Source of the DNA: Microbacterium lacus
GTDB taxonomy: Bacteria; Actinomycetota; Actinomycetes; Actinomycetales; Microbacteriaceae
Assembly (NCBI RefSeq): GCF_039531105.1
Contig: NZ_BAAAPK010000001.1
Coordinates: forward strand, 62,001 to 126,000
DNA: 64,000 nt
Reading direction: 5' to 3'
This document shows, piece after piece, positions 18,810 through 26,351 of the stretch (the stretch's first letter is position 1; the number at the start of each line of letters is the position of its first letter). Under the pieces are notes generated by a model, which saw only the letters and a list, made by a program, of their open reading frames with translations, did no database searches and had not been told where the DNA came from. Position numbers and translations under genes: made by a program.

Positions 18810-18847
18810 GGTGTCTCCTGAAGTCTGTGGTGAGGCTCTCTTCAAAA

Positions 18848-18895
18848 CTTGAGCCTTCTGCACTCAACTTTAGCAGAGCGCCGGCCCCCCGGCAA
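18848..18895 (-). promoter_or_regulatory. clpB promoter with HAIR (HspR) operator
   Basis: CTTGAGC-N7-ACTCAAC at 18848-18868 matches the known HAIR consensus CTTGAGT-N7-ACTCAAG except at the two outer bases. On the minus strand TTGCCG (18890-18895) and TAAAGT (18867-18872) are 17 bp apart. The operator touches the -10, so HspR binding would block clpB. The hspR gene is at 34945-35409. Confidence 0.8.
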
Positions 18896-18909
18896 TGGGT
18901 CGGTGCTGA

Positions 18910-18982
18910 CCGCGAGACTGCACCGGAACGCCGAGACTCAGGGGAATCCCCTCAGACTCGGCGCGCGGGTGCAGTCTCGCGG
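18910..18982. repeat. 73-bp nested palindrome
   Basis: The outer arms CCGCGAGACTGCACC and GGTGCAGTCTCGCGG pair perfectly. An inner near-perfect stem, around CGCCGAGACTCAGGGG and CCCCTCAGACTCGGCG, meets at AAT. It lies downstream of the SulP gene and upstream of the clpB promoter, on the same strand direction. It can serve as terminator for the sulfate transporter gene, but its size and double-stem form resemble a REP-type element. Confidence 0.7.
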
Positions 18983-19002
18983 GGCCAGGGGGTCGGTGGG
19001 AG

Positions 19003-20673
19003 TCAGGACCGGGTGCGGGACAGCGCGTCGGCGTAGGCCTGACGGACGGTCTCGCCGACCCACTCGGTGCTGCGGTACACGTTCGCCGCGCCGAGCTCGT
19101 CGCGCAGCCCGCTCGCGACCACCTGGTCGTACACGAGCTTCTCGCTGATCACGAGCACCAGCGCGCCCTCCACCGCCCGCAGTTCCCCCGCGAAGCGTCG
19201 CAGCACGTCGATGAGCGATAGGCCGATCTGATCGGTGCCGCGGAGCCGGATGATGACCGTCGCTCCGCGCGAGCCCTCGTCCACGGTGGGGAGCTGCGAA
19301 TCGAACACGGGAGCGCTCGCGAAGAACAGACTCCCGTACGGCTGCAGCACCACGACCTGACCGGCCTCGATCCGCGCCGGCGGCGCGCTCTCGCGCATGC
19401 GCCCCTGCTCGAGCACGTGCACCTGCCGTACCCGCACGCGGTTGGACTGCTGGGCGACGAACAGGATGATCCCGAGCCCCACCCCGACGAGCACCGCGTA
19501 CTGCAACGGGATCACGAGGGTGAGCCCGAAGGTGACCGCCATGATCGCGGTGGGAAGGGGTCCGCTCTTGACGACCGAGTAGATCCGGCTCGGCTTGACC
19601 GCCCCGATGCCGACGACGATCAGCAGACCTGCAAGGGCCGGCATCGCGATGTAGCTGACGAGATCGGAGGCGAAGAAGACCACGAGCGTCATGACGATGC
19701 CGGCGAACACGAAAGCGAGGCGGGTCTTCGCCCCCGCTTGGACGATGAGCGACGAACCCGACATCGACCCGCCCACCGGCATCCCCTGGAAGATCCCCGC
19801 CACGAGATTGCCGGCACCCTGCCCCACGAAGTCGCGCGACGAGTCCGCGGGGCGCCCGTCGGCGGTCGGGAGCCCTGCCGAGACCGCGGCGCCCTGCACG
19901 AGCCCGACGAAGGCGAGCGAGAGCGCCGGCAGCAGCAGGAACAGCACGTCGTCGAGGTTCGGCAGCACGGGCGCCGGCAGGCCGTTGGGCACGTCCACGA
20001 TATCGTCGAGGAGCACGACGGGCTCGGCCACCCACACGTTCAGCAAGGCCGCGAATCCGGATCCGATCACGACCGCGATCACGAGACCGAGCGATCCCAC
20101 CGGGGTGAGGCGGAACAGGTAGATCAGTCCGATCGCGACCAGCCCGACCGCGACGGCGGCGGCGCTCCACTGCGGGATGTGCAGGAGCAGATCGACGAGC
20201 TTGAACAGGCGGTTCGACCCCTCCGAGGCGAAGCCGGTGAAGTTCGACAGCTGGCCGAGCACGATGTTCACGCCGACCGCGGTGACGAATCCGGTCATGA
20301 CCGGGGTCGGGACGAAGCGGACGAGCCGCCCGCCGCCGAAGAGCCCGGCGATGATCATCACGATCCCCGTCATGATCGCGAGCGTGTACAGCGCCCGGTC
20401 GGGGTCAGCGCGGCTCTGCAGGTCGGAGTCCGAGACGATGAGCGCCATCGCGCCGGTCGCCTGCACCGCCATGAACGTGCTGCTGGTGAAGAACGCCGCA
20501 CCGATCATCCCGAACAGGTAGGCGTAGAGACCGGCGAGCGGGTTGATGCCGGCGAGAAGCCCCGCCGCGAGCCCGTCGGGGACCGCCTCGACGCCCAGCA
20601 CGAGTCCGGAGACGGCATCCTTGCCGATCGTCCTGCGGGAGAAGAGCCTCCCGAACCCCACGCGCACGCTCAC
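19003..20673 (-). CDS. SulP-family anion transporter with STAS domain
   Basis: The 556-residue protein has a transmembrane part of ten or more helices over about residues 15-400, with the SulP signature region DAVSGLVLGVEAVPDGLAAGLLAGINPLAGLYAYLFG at the start. A cytoplasmic STAS domain at about residues 435-545 is seen in GATVIIRLRGTDQIGLSLIDVLRRFAGELRAV. Substrates in the family are sulfate, bicarbonate or dicarboxylates. A TAGCGT hexamer directly abuts the first GTG (20673) and lies six bases before a second GTG at 20667, so the true start may be 20667. No sulfate-assimilation genes flank it. Confidence 0.9.
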   Translation of the reverse strand: MSVRVGFGRLFSRRTIGKDAVSGLVLGVEAVPDGLAAGLLAGINPLAGLYAYLFGMIGAAFFTSSTFMAVQATGAMALIVSDSDLQSRADPDRALYTLAIMTGIVMIIAGLFGGGRLVRFVPTPVMTGFVTAVGVNIVLGQLSNFTGFASEGSNRLFKLVDLLLHIPQWSAAAVAVGLVAIGLIYLFRLTPVGSLGLVIAVVIGSGFAALLNVWVAEPVVLLDDIVDVPNGLPAPVLPNLDDVLFLLLPALSLAFVGLVQGAAVSAGLPTADGRPADSSRDFVGQGAGNLVAGIFQGMPVGGSMSGSSLIVQAGAKTRLAFVFAGIVMTLVVFFASDLVSYIAMPALAGLLIVVGIGAVKPSRIYSVVKSGPLPTAIMAVTFGLTLVIPLQYAVLVGVGLGIILFVAQQSNRVRVRQVHVLEQGRMRESAPPARIEAGQVVVLQPYGSLFFASAPVFDSQLPTVDEGSRGATVIIRLRGTDQIGLSLIDVLRRFAGELRAVEGALVLVISEKLVYDQVVASGLRDELGAANVYRSTEWVGETVRQAYADALSRTRS

Positions 20674-20727
20674 ACGCTATCGGCGACGTTCTGCCCGCGC
20701 CTCGCCCGGATCAGGTGAGACGTCGGC

Positions 20728-21738
20728 TCACGCGGCCGACCCGGCGAGCTCCTCCGCGCGCCGCTCGAGCGCAGACCCGCCCGTTCCGATCTCGCAGCAG
20801 AACGTGTTGCGGTATGCGGTCGGGGTCGTGCCGAGCACGCGGGTGAAGTTCTGACGCAGAACGGATGCCGACCCGAAACCGCATTCCTCGGCGATGCGGT
20901 CCAGCCCGTAGTCCGTCTGTTCCAGGAGTCGCTGCGCGTGGATGATCCGCTGGCGTCCGAGCCAGGACGCGGGGGTGGTCCCGTAGTCGGCCTTGAAGCG
21001 GCGGGCGAACGTGCGCGCCGACATGTGCGCCTTCGCGGCGAGCTGGTCGACCGTGAGGTCCGCACGCAGGTTCTCCAGCATCCAATCGGTGACGGGCGCG
21101 AGCGACAGGCTCGAGACCTCCGGCAGGGGGCGCTGGATGTACTGCGCCTGCCCGCCGTCGCGCTGCGGCGGCACGACCATTCGACGGGCGATCGTGTTCG
21201 TCATCTCCGCGCCGAGCTCCTGCCGCAGCAGGTGCAGGCAGGCGTCCAGTCCCGCCGCGGTGCCGGCGCTCGTGATGATGCGACCGTCCTGGACGTACAG
21301 CACGTCGGGGTCGACCTCGATCGCCGGATACATGCGGGCCATCGTGTCGGCGTACATCCAGTGGGTGGTCGCCTTGCGGCCGTCCAGGACGCCGGACTGC
21401 GCGAGGATGAACGATCCGCTGCACACGCTCAGCAGCCACGCACCGCGCGCGGCGGCGTCGCGGACGACGTCGAGCACGCGGGGGTCGGTGTTGTCCCACC
21501 ACTCGCGCGGAGTCGGCGAGACGACCACGAGGTCTGCCGTGTACGCGAAGGACAGGTCGTCGTCGACGTTGAGTGAGAAGCCGAGCTTCGAGGTGACGAC
21601 GCCGGGCGTCGGCGTCACGACCTTGAAGTCGAAGTTCGGGATGCCGTCATCCGAGCGATCGAGGCCGAACGCCTCGCACGCGACCCCGAATTCGAACGGC
21701 GCGAAACCGTCTTGGACGATGACGGCGACGGTCTTCAT
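20728..21738 (-). CDS. GlxA-like transcriptional regulator (DJ-1/PfpI plus AraC)
   Basis: The 336-residue protein has an N-terminal DJ-1/PfpI-like ligand domain (VAVIVQDGFAPFEFGVACEAFG; LLSVCSGSFILAQSGVLDGRKAT with a nucleophile-elbow Cys; VDPDVLYVQDGRIITSAG). A C-terminal AraC helix-turn-helix pair follows: VDQLAAKAHMSARTFARRFKADYGTTPASWLGRQRI and YGLDRIAEECGFGSASVLRQNFTRVLGTTP. GGGAG before the ATG is the ribosome site. The gene diverges from a very small membrane-peptide gene, with a 7-bp inverted repeat between. Ligand unknown. Confidence 0.92.
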   Translation of the reverse strand: MKTVAVIVQDGFAPFEFGVACEAFGLDRSDDGIPNFDFKVVTPTPGVVTSKLGFSLNVDDDLSFAYTADLVVVSPTPREWWDNTDPRVLDVVRDAAARGAWLLSVCSGSFILAQSGVLDGRKATTHWMYADTMARMYPAIEVDPDVLYVQDGRIITSAGTAAGLDACLHLLRQELGAEMTNTIARRMVVPPQRDGGQAQYIQRPLPEVSSLSLAPVTDWMLENLRADLTVDQLAAKAHMSARTFARRFKADYGTTPASWLGRQRIIHAQRLLEQTDYGLDRIAEECGFGSASVLRQNFTRVLGTTPTAYRNTFCCEIGTGGSALERRAEELAGSAA

Positions 21739-21782
21739 GGTGACTCCCGGGCGTTGGCAGTATTCGAACGATAGGTGTCCAT

Positions 21783-21800
21783 CCTGCCACTATTGGCAGG
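21783..21800. promoter_or_regulatory. Inverted repeat between GlxA-like gene and small ORF
   Basis: CCTGCCA and TGGCAGG pair around CTAT. A further TTGGCAG copy is seen about 40 bp nearer the regulator gene. Placement between two divergent starts fits an operator for the GlxA-like regulator; this is inferred. Confidence 0.5.
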
Positions 21801-21826
21801 ATCAGGTCAAGCGTAGCGTTTCTGCC

Positions 21827-21943
21827 ATGTTGATGATGATTGCTCTTGCAGCCCTGTCCGCCTACGCGATCGGCGCCTCGATCGTCTCTCTTCGCAACGA
21901 CGGCTACCGTCGGATGCCGACCGACCGCACCCGCCTGCCCTGA
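21827..21943 (+). CDS. Small membrane peptide, 38 aa
   Basis: The 38-residue frame starts MLMMIALAALSAYAIGASIVSL, a single hydrophobic helix, and ends in a basic, polar tail RNDGYRRMPTDRTRLP. A TAGCGT hexamer (21814-21819) is seven bases before the ATG, as at other leaderless genes here, which supports expression. It diverges from the GlxA-like regulator and is probably under its control. No family recognised. Confidence 0.55.
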   Translation: MLMMIALAALSAYAIGASIVSLRNDGYRRMPTDRTRLP

Positions 21944-22048
21944 CCGTCGCGCGCCGCGCGTGCCGAACGACTGCTGGTCGGGACGCGTGATGTCCTGGCA
22001 CCCCGCTCCGCGGCGACTTCTGCCCCAGCCGGCAGTGATTCGGGCCGA

Positions 22049-23257
22049 TCAGCCCGCGATCACCCGCTCGTAGATCTCGACCATGGCCGCCGTCCGCGAG
22101 GACTGCCGGAAGCGCTCGCGGATCGACGGGTCAGGCGCGGGGGCCGCATCGGCGGAGATGGCGGCTGCCGCGACGCGCAGGGTGTCGGCGAGCGCGGAGA
22201 CCGAGCCGTCGGCGACCGACCAGAACCCTGCCCCGAGCTCGTCGGCGATGTCGGGGTCGCTGATCACGGCGGGCGTGCCGAGCGCGGCGGCTTCGAACAC
22301 GGTCATGCCCTGCGTCTCGAAGCCGATCGAGGTCTGCACGACCGCGTCGGCGGCGGCGATCCGGCGCAGCGTCTGTGCGTACGGCAAGCGCCCCGCGAAC
22401 GAGACCGTGCCGGCCAGATCGTGGCGCTGCACGAGGCGGCGCGCCGCCTTCTCCTGACCTCCTCCGCCGATGATCTCGACGTCGGCGTCGATGCGGGCTT
22501 GCGCGAGGGCCTCGAGGAAGGGCAGCAGCCTCTTCTCCGGGCTCATCCGTCCCAGCCACACGAAGCGCGGGCGTCCGGGCAGCCGCTCGGCCGCGTCGCC
22601 GAGCGCGGCATCCAGCACATCGTCGTCGATGCCGTTCCACACGTCGATCACGCGCTCCCCGACGAGGGAGAGCGCGCCGTGCTCGTCGAGCCGGCGCGCG
22701 AAGTGCGCGGAGGGCGCCGTGACCGCGTGCGAGCGCGCGGCGAAGCGCCGGAGATACGCCCAGCCGTCGCCGCCGTCCTGGACGCGGCCCGGGACGTCAC
22801 GCAGCGCGCGTCGCTGCCAGCGGTTCAGAGCGCGGAGCACGAGACGGGGGAAGGGGGCGGTGGCGTGGATGCCGACATCCACGCGGTTGTGCATCGTGTG
22901 GACGACCGGCAGCCCGTGCCGGGCCGCGAACCGGTGCCCGGTGAACGCGCCCCAGAAGTCCGCCTGCACATGCAGGACATCCACGGGTGGCAGGCCGCGC
23001 AGCGCGGCATCCACGAATCCGTCGGTGCGGGAGCCCGGCCACGACAGCGAATACTCACGGTCGGGGGTGATCGCGATCGAGGGGGTGTCCACGTAGGCCG
23101 GGTCCGGGGAGAATCCGGCCCGGGGCCCGTGCATCTTCGGCGCCACGATCGTCACGGTGTGCCCGGCGCGCTCGAGGAACCGCCGCTGCAGGCGCATGGA
23201 GACCTGCGCCCCGCCGAGCGATTCGACGTGCTGGTCGCCGAACATCACGACGTGCAT
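22049..23257 (-). CDS. GT4-type glycosyltransferase
   Basis: The 402-residue protein has the GT-B fold of family 4: a glycine-rich N-terminal part (MFGDQHVESLGGAQVSMRLQRR) and a C-terminal donor domain (RFVWLGRMSPEKRLLPFLEAL). The E-rich donor motif FETQGMTVFEAAALGTPAVI carries the two Glu eight residues apart (E..........E). It follows a second GT4 gene by five bases on the same strand, so the two likely act in one glycolipid or polysaccharide pathway. Donor and acceptor are not known. Confidence 0.88.
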   Translation of the reverse strand: MHVVMFGDQHVESLGGAQVSMRLQRRFLERAGHTVTIVAPKMHGPRAGFSPDPAYVDTPSIAITPDREYSLSWPGSRTDGFVDAALRGLPPVDVLHVQADFWGAFTGHRFAARHGLPVVHTMHNRVDVGIHATAPFPRLVLRALNRWQRRALRDVPGRVQDGGDGWAYLRRFAARSHAVTAPSAHFARRLDEHGALSLVGERVIDVWNGIDDDVLDAALGDAAERLPGRPRFVWLGRMSPEKRLLPFLEALAQARIDADVEIIGGGGQEKAARRLVQRHDLAGTVSFAGRLPYAQTLRRIAAADAVVQTSIGFETQGMTVFEAAALGTPAVISDPDIADELGAGFWSVADGSVSALADTLRVAAAAISADAAPAPDPSIRERFRQSSRTAAMVEIYERVIAG

Positions 23258-23262
23258 CGGGC

Positions 23263-24525
23263 CTACGCCGGGAGCGGTTCGGCGCGGTAGAGCGCCTCGA
23301 ACGTGTCGAGCGTGCGGTTGATGTCGTGGATCGCAACGCCGTCCAGCGACGCCTGCTGCATACGGAGCCGCTCCGCCGGGGCCGCCGTGAGCACGTCGGT
23401 CAGGCGCGCGGCGAGCTCTTCGTCGTTGCCGGGCTCGAACAGGTAACCGTTCTCACCGTCGTGGACCAGGTGCGGCAGCGCGACCGCGTTCGCTGCGACG
23501 ATCGGAAGCCCGGATGCCATGGCCTCCATCGTCGCGATCGACTGCAGCTCGGCGATCGAGGCGATCGCGAACAGGCTCGCCTGGCTGTACAGCGTGCGCA
23601 GCTCCTCTTCGGGCGCGTGCCCGTGGAAGGTGACGCGCTCATCGAGCCCGAGCGAGTGTCGGAGCTGCTCGAGGTTCTTGCGCTGATCCCCACCGCCGAC
23701 GAGGTCGACGTGGACGTCGAGCGCCGGATCGAGCCGGGCGACGGCCTTCAGCAGGACGTCGATGTGCTTCTCCGTCGTCAGGCGTCCGACGAACAGGATG
23801 CGGTTCTGCGCGCGGGGCGTGAGATCGGGCCGATAGTTGGACCTGTCGATACCGCAGCTGATCGGGATGACGTCCGCGATCTCGATCGTGGACTCCAGGA
23901 AGTCCGCGGCGCGGCGCGTGGGCGTCGTCACGGCGCGGGTCAGATCGAACGTCCGCTTCGCGTCGGCCCACGCGAGCTTCACCACGACGCGGTTCAGCGC
24001 GTCGGGGAGCGTCGTGAAGTCGAGGATGTTCTCGGCCATCACGTGGTTCGTCGCGACGATCGGGATGCCGCGCTTGGACGCTTCGCGGGACAGGCCGCGT
24101 CCGATCACGATGTGCGACTGGATGTGCACGACGTCCGGCTGCACCTCGTCGAGGACCTTGCGCGAATAGTGCTTGGCCATCCACGGGAAGACGAAGGTCA
24201 GCCAGTCGTGGGGCAGATAGCGGTGCGACGGGATGCGGTGCATCGTCATGGGCTGCCCCTCGATGACCTCGACCCGCGTGCCGTGGTCGTGGCGCCGCGC
24301 GGCGGGGGCCATCACGTGCACGTTGTGCCCGCGGGCGACGAGCCCGGCGGCGAGGCGCTCGGCGAAGCGGGCCGCGCCGTTCACATGCGGGGAGAACGTG
24401 TCGGCACCGATCAGGATCGTGAGGGGTCGGCGTTCGTCGGGGCCGGCGGGGCGGGGATCGTCGGGCGTCTCGGACGGGGTCACGGGATGCGGGTTGCCAA
24501 TCTCTGCGGCGGGGGCGGGTCGCAC
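23263..24525 (-). CDS. GT4-type glycosyltransferase (second of the pair)
   Basis: The 420-residue protein opens, after a Pro-rich N-terminus of about 35 residues, with LTILIGADTFSPHVNGAARFAERLAAGL, the typical GT4 start. The donor domain follows: RILFVGRLTTEKHIDVLLKAVARL, HGHAPEEELRTLYSQAS and AELQSIATMEAMASGLPIVA with the ExxxxxxxE spacing. This resembles mannosyltransferases of actinobacterial glycolipid synthesis. GTG at 24525 is the first start; the conserved fold begins near residue 34, so a shorter form is possible. A TACAGT -10 is seen at 24548-24553 on this strand. Confidence 0.87.
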   Translation of the reverse strand: MRPAPAAEIGNPHPVTPSETPDDPRPAGPDERRPLTILIGADTFSPHVNGAARFAERLAAGLVARGHNVHVMAPAARRHDHGTRVEVIEGQPMTMHRIPSHRYLPHDWLTFVFPWMAKHYSRKVLDEVQPDVVHIQSHIVIGRGLSREASKRGIPIVATNHVMAENILDFTTLPDALNRVVVKLAWADAKRTFDLTRAVTTPTRRAADFLESTIEIADVIPISCGIDRSNYRPDLTPRAQNRILFVGRLTTEKHIDVLLKAVARLDPALDVHVDLVGGGDQRKNLEQLRHSLGLDERVTFHGHAPEEELRTLYSQASLFAIASIAELQSIATMEAMASGLPIVAANAVALPHLVHDGENGYLFEPGNDEELAARLTDVLTAAPAERLRMQQASLDGVAIHDINRTLDTFEALYRAEPLPA

Positions 24526-24709
24526 GAGGGGGTGCCGGTGCCCCTCAACTGTACCTGAGCGCCCTTTCCGGCCCCTGGACGCGGGCCGGACCCCCGCATG
24601 AAACGCCGGGGCGATATCGACCCGTTGCCGCGCACCGAGCGCCGCATGACGCGATTTCTCCCCGGCCCTTCACCGCAGCACGCGCAGACGGGCCGCACGC
24701 GCTCCCCGT

Positions 24710-24715
24710 TACCCT
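24710..24715 (+). promoter_or_regulatory. -10 hexamer of leaderless FGE gene
   Basis: TACCCT is six bases before the ATG at 24722. The stretch 24526-24709 before it holds no convincing gene. Confidence 0.5.
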
Positions 24716-24721
24716 GGCTGC

Positions 24722-25645
24722 ATGCCCGCAGAGCGCCCCGCCGACGACATGGTGCGCATTCCCGGGGGCGCCTTCCTGATGGGGTCGGAGGACTTCTACC
24801 CCGACGAGCGGCCCGTGCACGAGCGCGACGTCGCCGCATTCGACCTCGACCGGCATCCCGTCACGAACGAGGAGTTCGCCGCCTTCGTCACCGACACGGG
24901 GTACGTGACGATCGCCGAGCGCGGACTCGATGCGGCGGAGTTCCCGAACCTGTCTCCCGCCGAGCTCGCGCCCGGATCCATGGTCTTCACGCCCACCCCC
25001 GGACCGGTCGACCTGTCCGACTGGCGCGCCTGGTGGCGCTGGCAGCCGGGCGCCTCATGGCGCCACCCCCAGGGACCCGGCTCGGGCATCGATGAGCGGC
25101 TGCGGCATCCGGTGGTCCATGTGGCGTTCGCGGATGCCGAGGCCTACGCCGCCTGGGCGGGCAAGCGGCTGCCGACCGAGGTCGAGCACGAGTTCGCCGC
25201 GCAGGGCGGTGCGTCGGGGACGCGGTACGCGTGGGGCGATGACCCCTTCCCGGGCGGAATCCCGCAGGCGCACACGTGGATCGGGCACTTCCCGTACGAC
25301 GCGCGAGGGGACTTCGGCGGAGGGACCGCGCCGGTCGGGACGTATCCGCCGAACGCGTACGGCGCGGTCGACCTCATCGGCAACGTGTGGGAGTGGACGA
25401 GCGACTACTACACCCCGCGGCACCTGCGCCTGTCCGACCGCCCCGTGGATGCCGGCAGGCGGACGAACCTGCTCGCGACGGCGAGCGCCGAGCCCGGGTT
25501 CCGCACGCCGCGGCGCGTGCTCAAGGGCGGATCGCAGCTGTGCGCGATGGAGTACTGCGTGCGATTCCGGCCCGCGGCCCGCTCCCCGCAAGCGGAGGAC
25601 ACCGGGATGTCGCACATCGGCTTCCGCTGCGCGCGGGACGTCTGA
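24722..25645 (+). CDS. Formylglycine-generating enzyme (SUMF1/FGE)
   Basis: The 307-residue protein oxidises a Cys in sulfatases to formylglycine, which switches the sulfatase on. Family motifs are MVRIPGGAFLMGSEDFYPDERPVHE at the start, HPVVHVAFADAEAYAAWAGKRLPTEVEHEFA in the middle, NVWEWTSDYY, and RVLKGGSQLCAMEYCVRFRPAARS at the end. Both Cys274 and Cys279, the metal-binding active-site pair of true FGE, are present, so this is the active enzyme and not one of the many SUMF-like relatives. An arylsulfatase with the target motif lies 2.7 kb downstream. Confidence 0.94.
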   Translation: MPAERPADDMVRIPGGAFLMGSEDFYPDERPVHERDVAAFDLDRHPVTNEEFAAFVTDTGYVTIAERGLDAAEFPNLSPAELAPGSMVFTPTPGPVDLSDWRAWWRWQPGASWRHPQGPGSGIDERLRHPVVHVAFADAEAYAAWAGKRLPTEVEHEFAAQGGASGTRYAWGDDPFPGGIPQAHTWIGHFPYDARGDFGGGTAPVGTYPPNAYGAVDLIGNVWEWTSDYYTPRHLRLSDRPVDAGRRTNLLATASAEPGFRTPRRVLKGGSQLCAMEYCVRFRPAARSPQAEDTGMSHIGFRCARDV

Positions 25646-25675
25646 CTCCCCCAGCGTCTGCATAGGGGTCTCACC

Positions 25676-25681
25676 TACTCT
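25676..25681 (+). promoter_or_regulatory. -10 hexamer of the 25688 gene
   Basis: TACTCT lies six bases before the ATG at 25688. A GGAG in the gap is too close to the ATG to act as a normal ribosome site, so leaderless reading is likely. Confidence 0.5.
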
Positions 25682-25687
25682 GGAGGC

Positions 25688-26278
25688 ATGGCCCGACTGC
25701 AGGCAGACGCCGACAAGACCCGCTGGGTGGCGGTCACCGATTCGTTCGGTTTCGGCGGGCGGCGCCATCGCAAAGCCGCGATCCGGATGCTCCTGACACA
25801 GGCGAATCAGGCCCTCGGCGTGCAGTCCCGCCCGGGTGGGGGACTCGCGGCGTGGGCGATGAGCCAGGCGACGCCGTTCCTCATGCGCCGCGCCGCCGGG
25901 CGCGTCCTCGTCTGGGTGTGGAAGGCCGATCCCGAGCTTCTCGTGGTGATGGCGCAGGTGCAGGAAGCGACCGCGCAGCTGCGCGCCGCCCGGGCGAGCA
26001 TGCCGATGGAGTACGACGACACCGAGACGTTCCGCGGGACCTACCTCGGCGTCGGCGAGAAACTCGCGATGCCGCTGCCGAAAGATCCGCGCACCCCGCC
26101 GTTCGCGACCTACACGTGGGACACCGGCACCCGCTTCGTGACCGTGACGGCGGTGTGCAGCGACCGTGAGCGGTTCGGCACGGTGATCGGAGCAGTGGAC
26201 GAGCTCGCCCGGAGCCTTCGGATCAGCGACGACGTCGCACTCGGCGAGACCCCCGACGTCCTGCGCATCGAGCCCTAG
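25688..26278 (+). CDS. Hypothetical protein, 196 aa
   Basis: The protein is soluble with no signal peptide or long hydrophobic segment. It has a basic patch (GFGGRRHRKAAIR) near residue 22, a hydrophobic helix around GLAAWAMSQATPFLMRRAAGRVLVWVWK, and a region rich in Glu/Thr. It ends in ERFGTVIGAVDELARSLRI. I do not recognise a family. It sits between the formylglycine enzyme and the LuxR/MalT-like regulator on the same strand, but has its own promoter. Function unknown. Confidence 0.7.
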   Translation: MARLQADADKTRWVAVTDSFGFGGRRHRKAAIRMLLTQANQALGVQSRPGGGLAAWAMSQATPFLMRRAAGRVLVWVWKADPELLVVMAQVQEATAQLRAARASMPMEYDDTETFRGTYLGVGEKLAMPLPKDPRTPPFATYTWDTGTRFVTVTAVCSDRERFGTVIGAVDELARSLRISDDVALGETPDVLRIEP

Positions 26279-26288
26279 CAGCACCGGC

Positions 26289-26294
26289 TAATGT
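26289..26294 (+). promoter_or_regulatory. -10 hexamer of the LuxR/MalT-like gene
   Basis: TAATGT here should start transcription near 26301. That is downstream of the first in-frame ATG at 26295, so the ATG at 26352, preceded by GGGGGAAAGGG, is the better start. Confidence 0.5.
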
Positions 26295-26351
26295 ATGCCT
26301 GCGGCCATCGACGCCGCAGGTGACGTGCGCTTCCGGGGGAAAGGGACCGCC

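Noticed and set aside
26295..26351. First ATG of the LuxR/MalT-like gene as the start
   Set aside because: It lies within or before the likely -10 at 26289-26294, and a far better ribosome site precedes the ATG at 26352.
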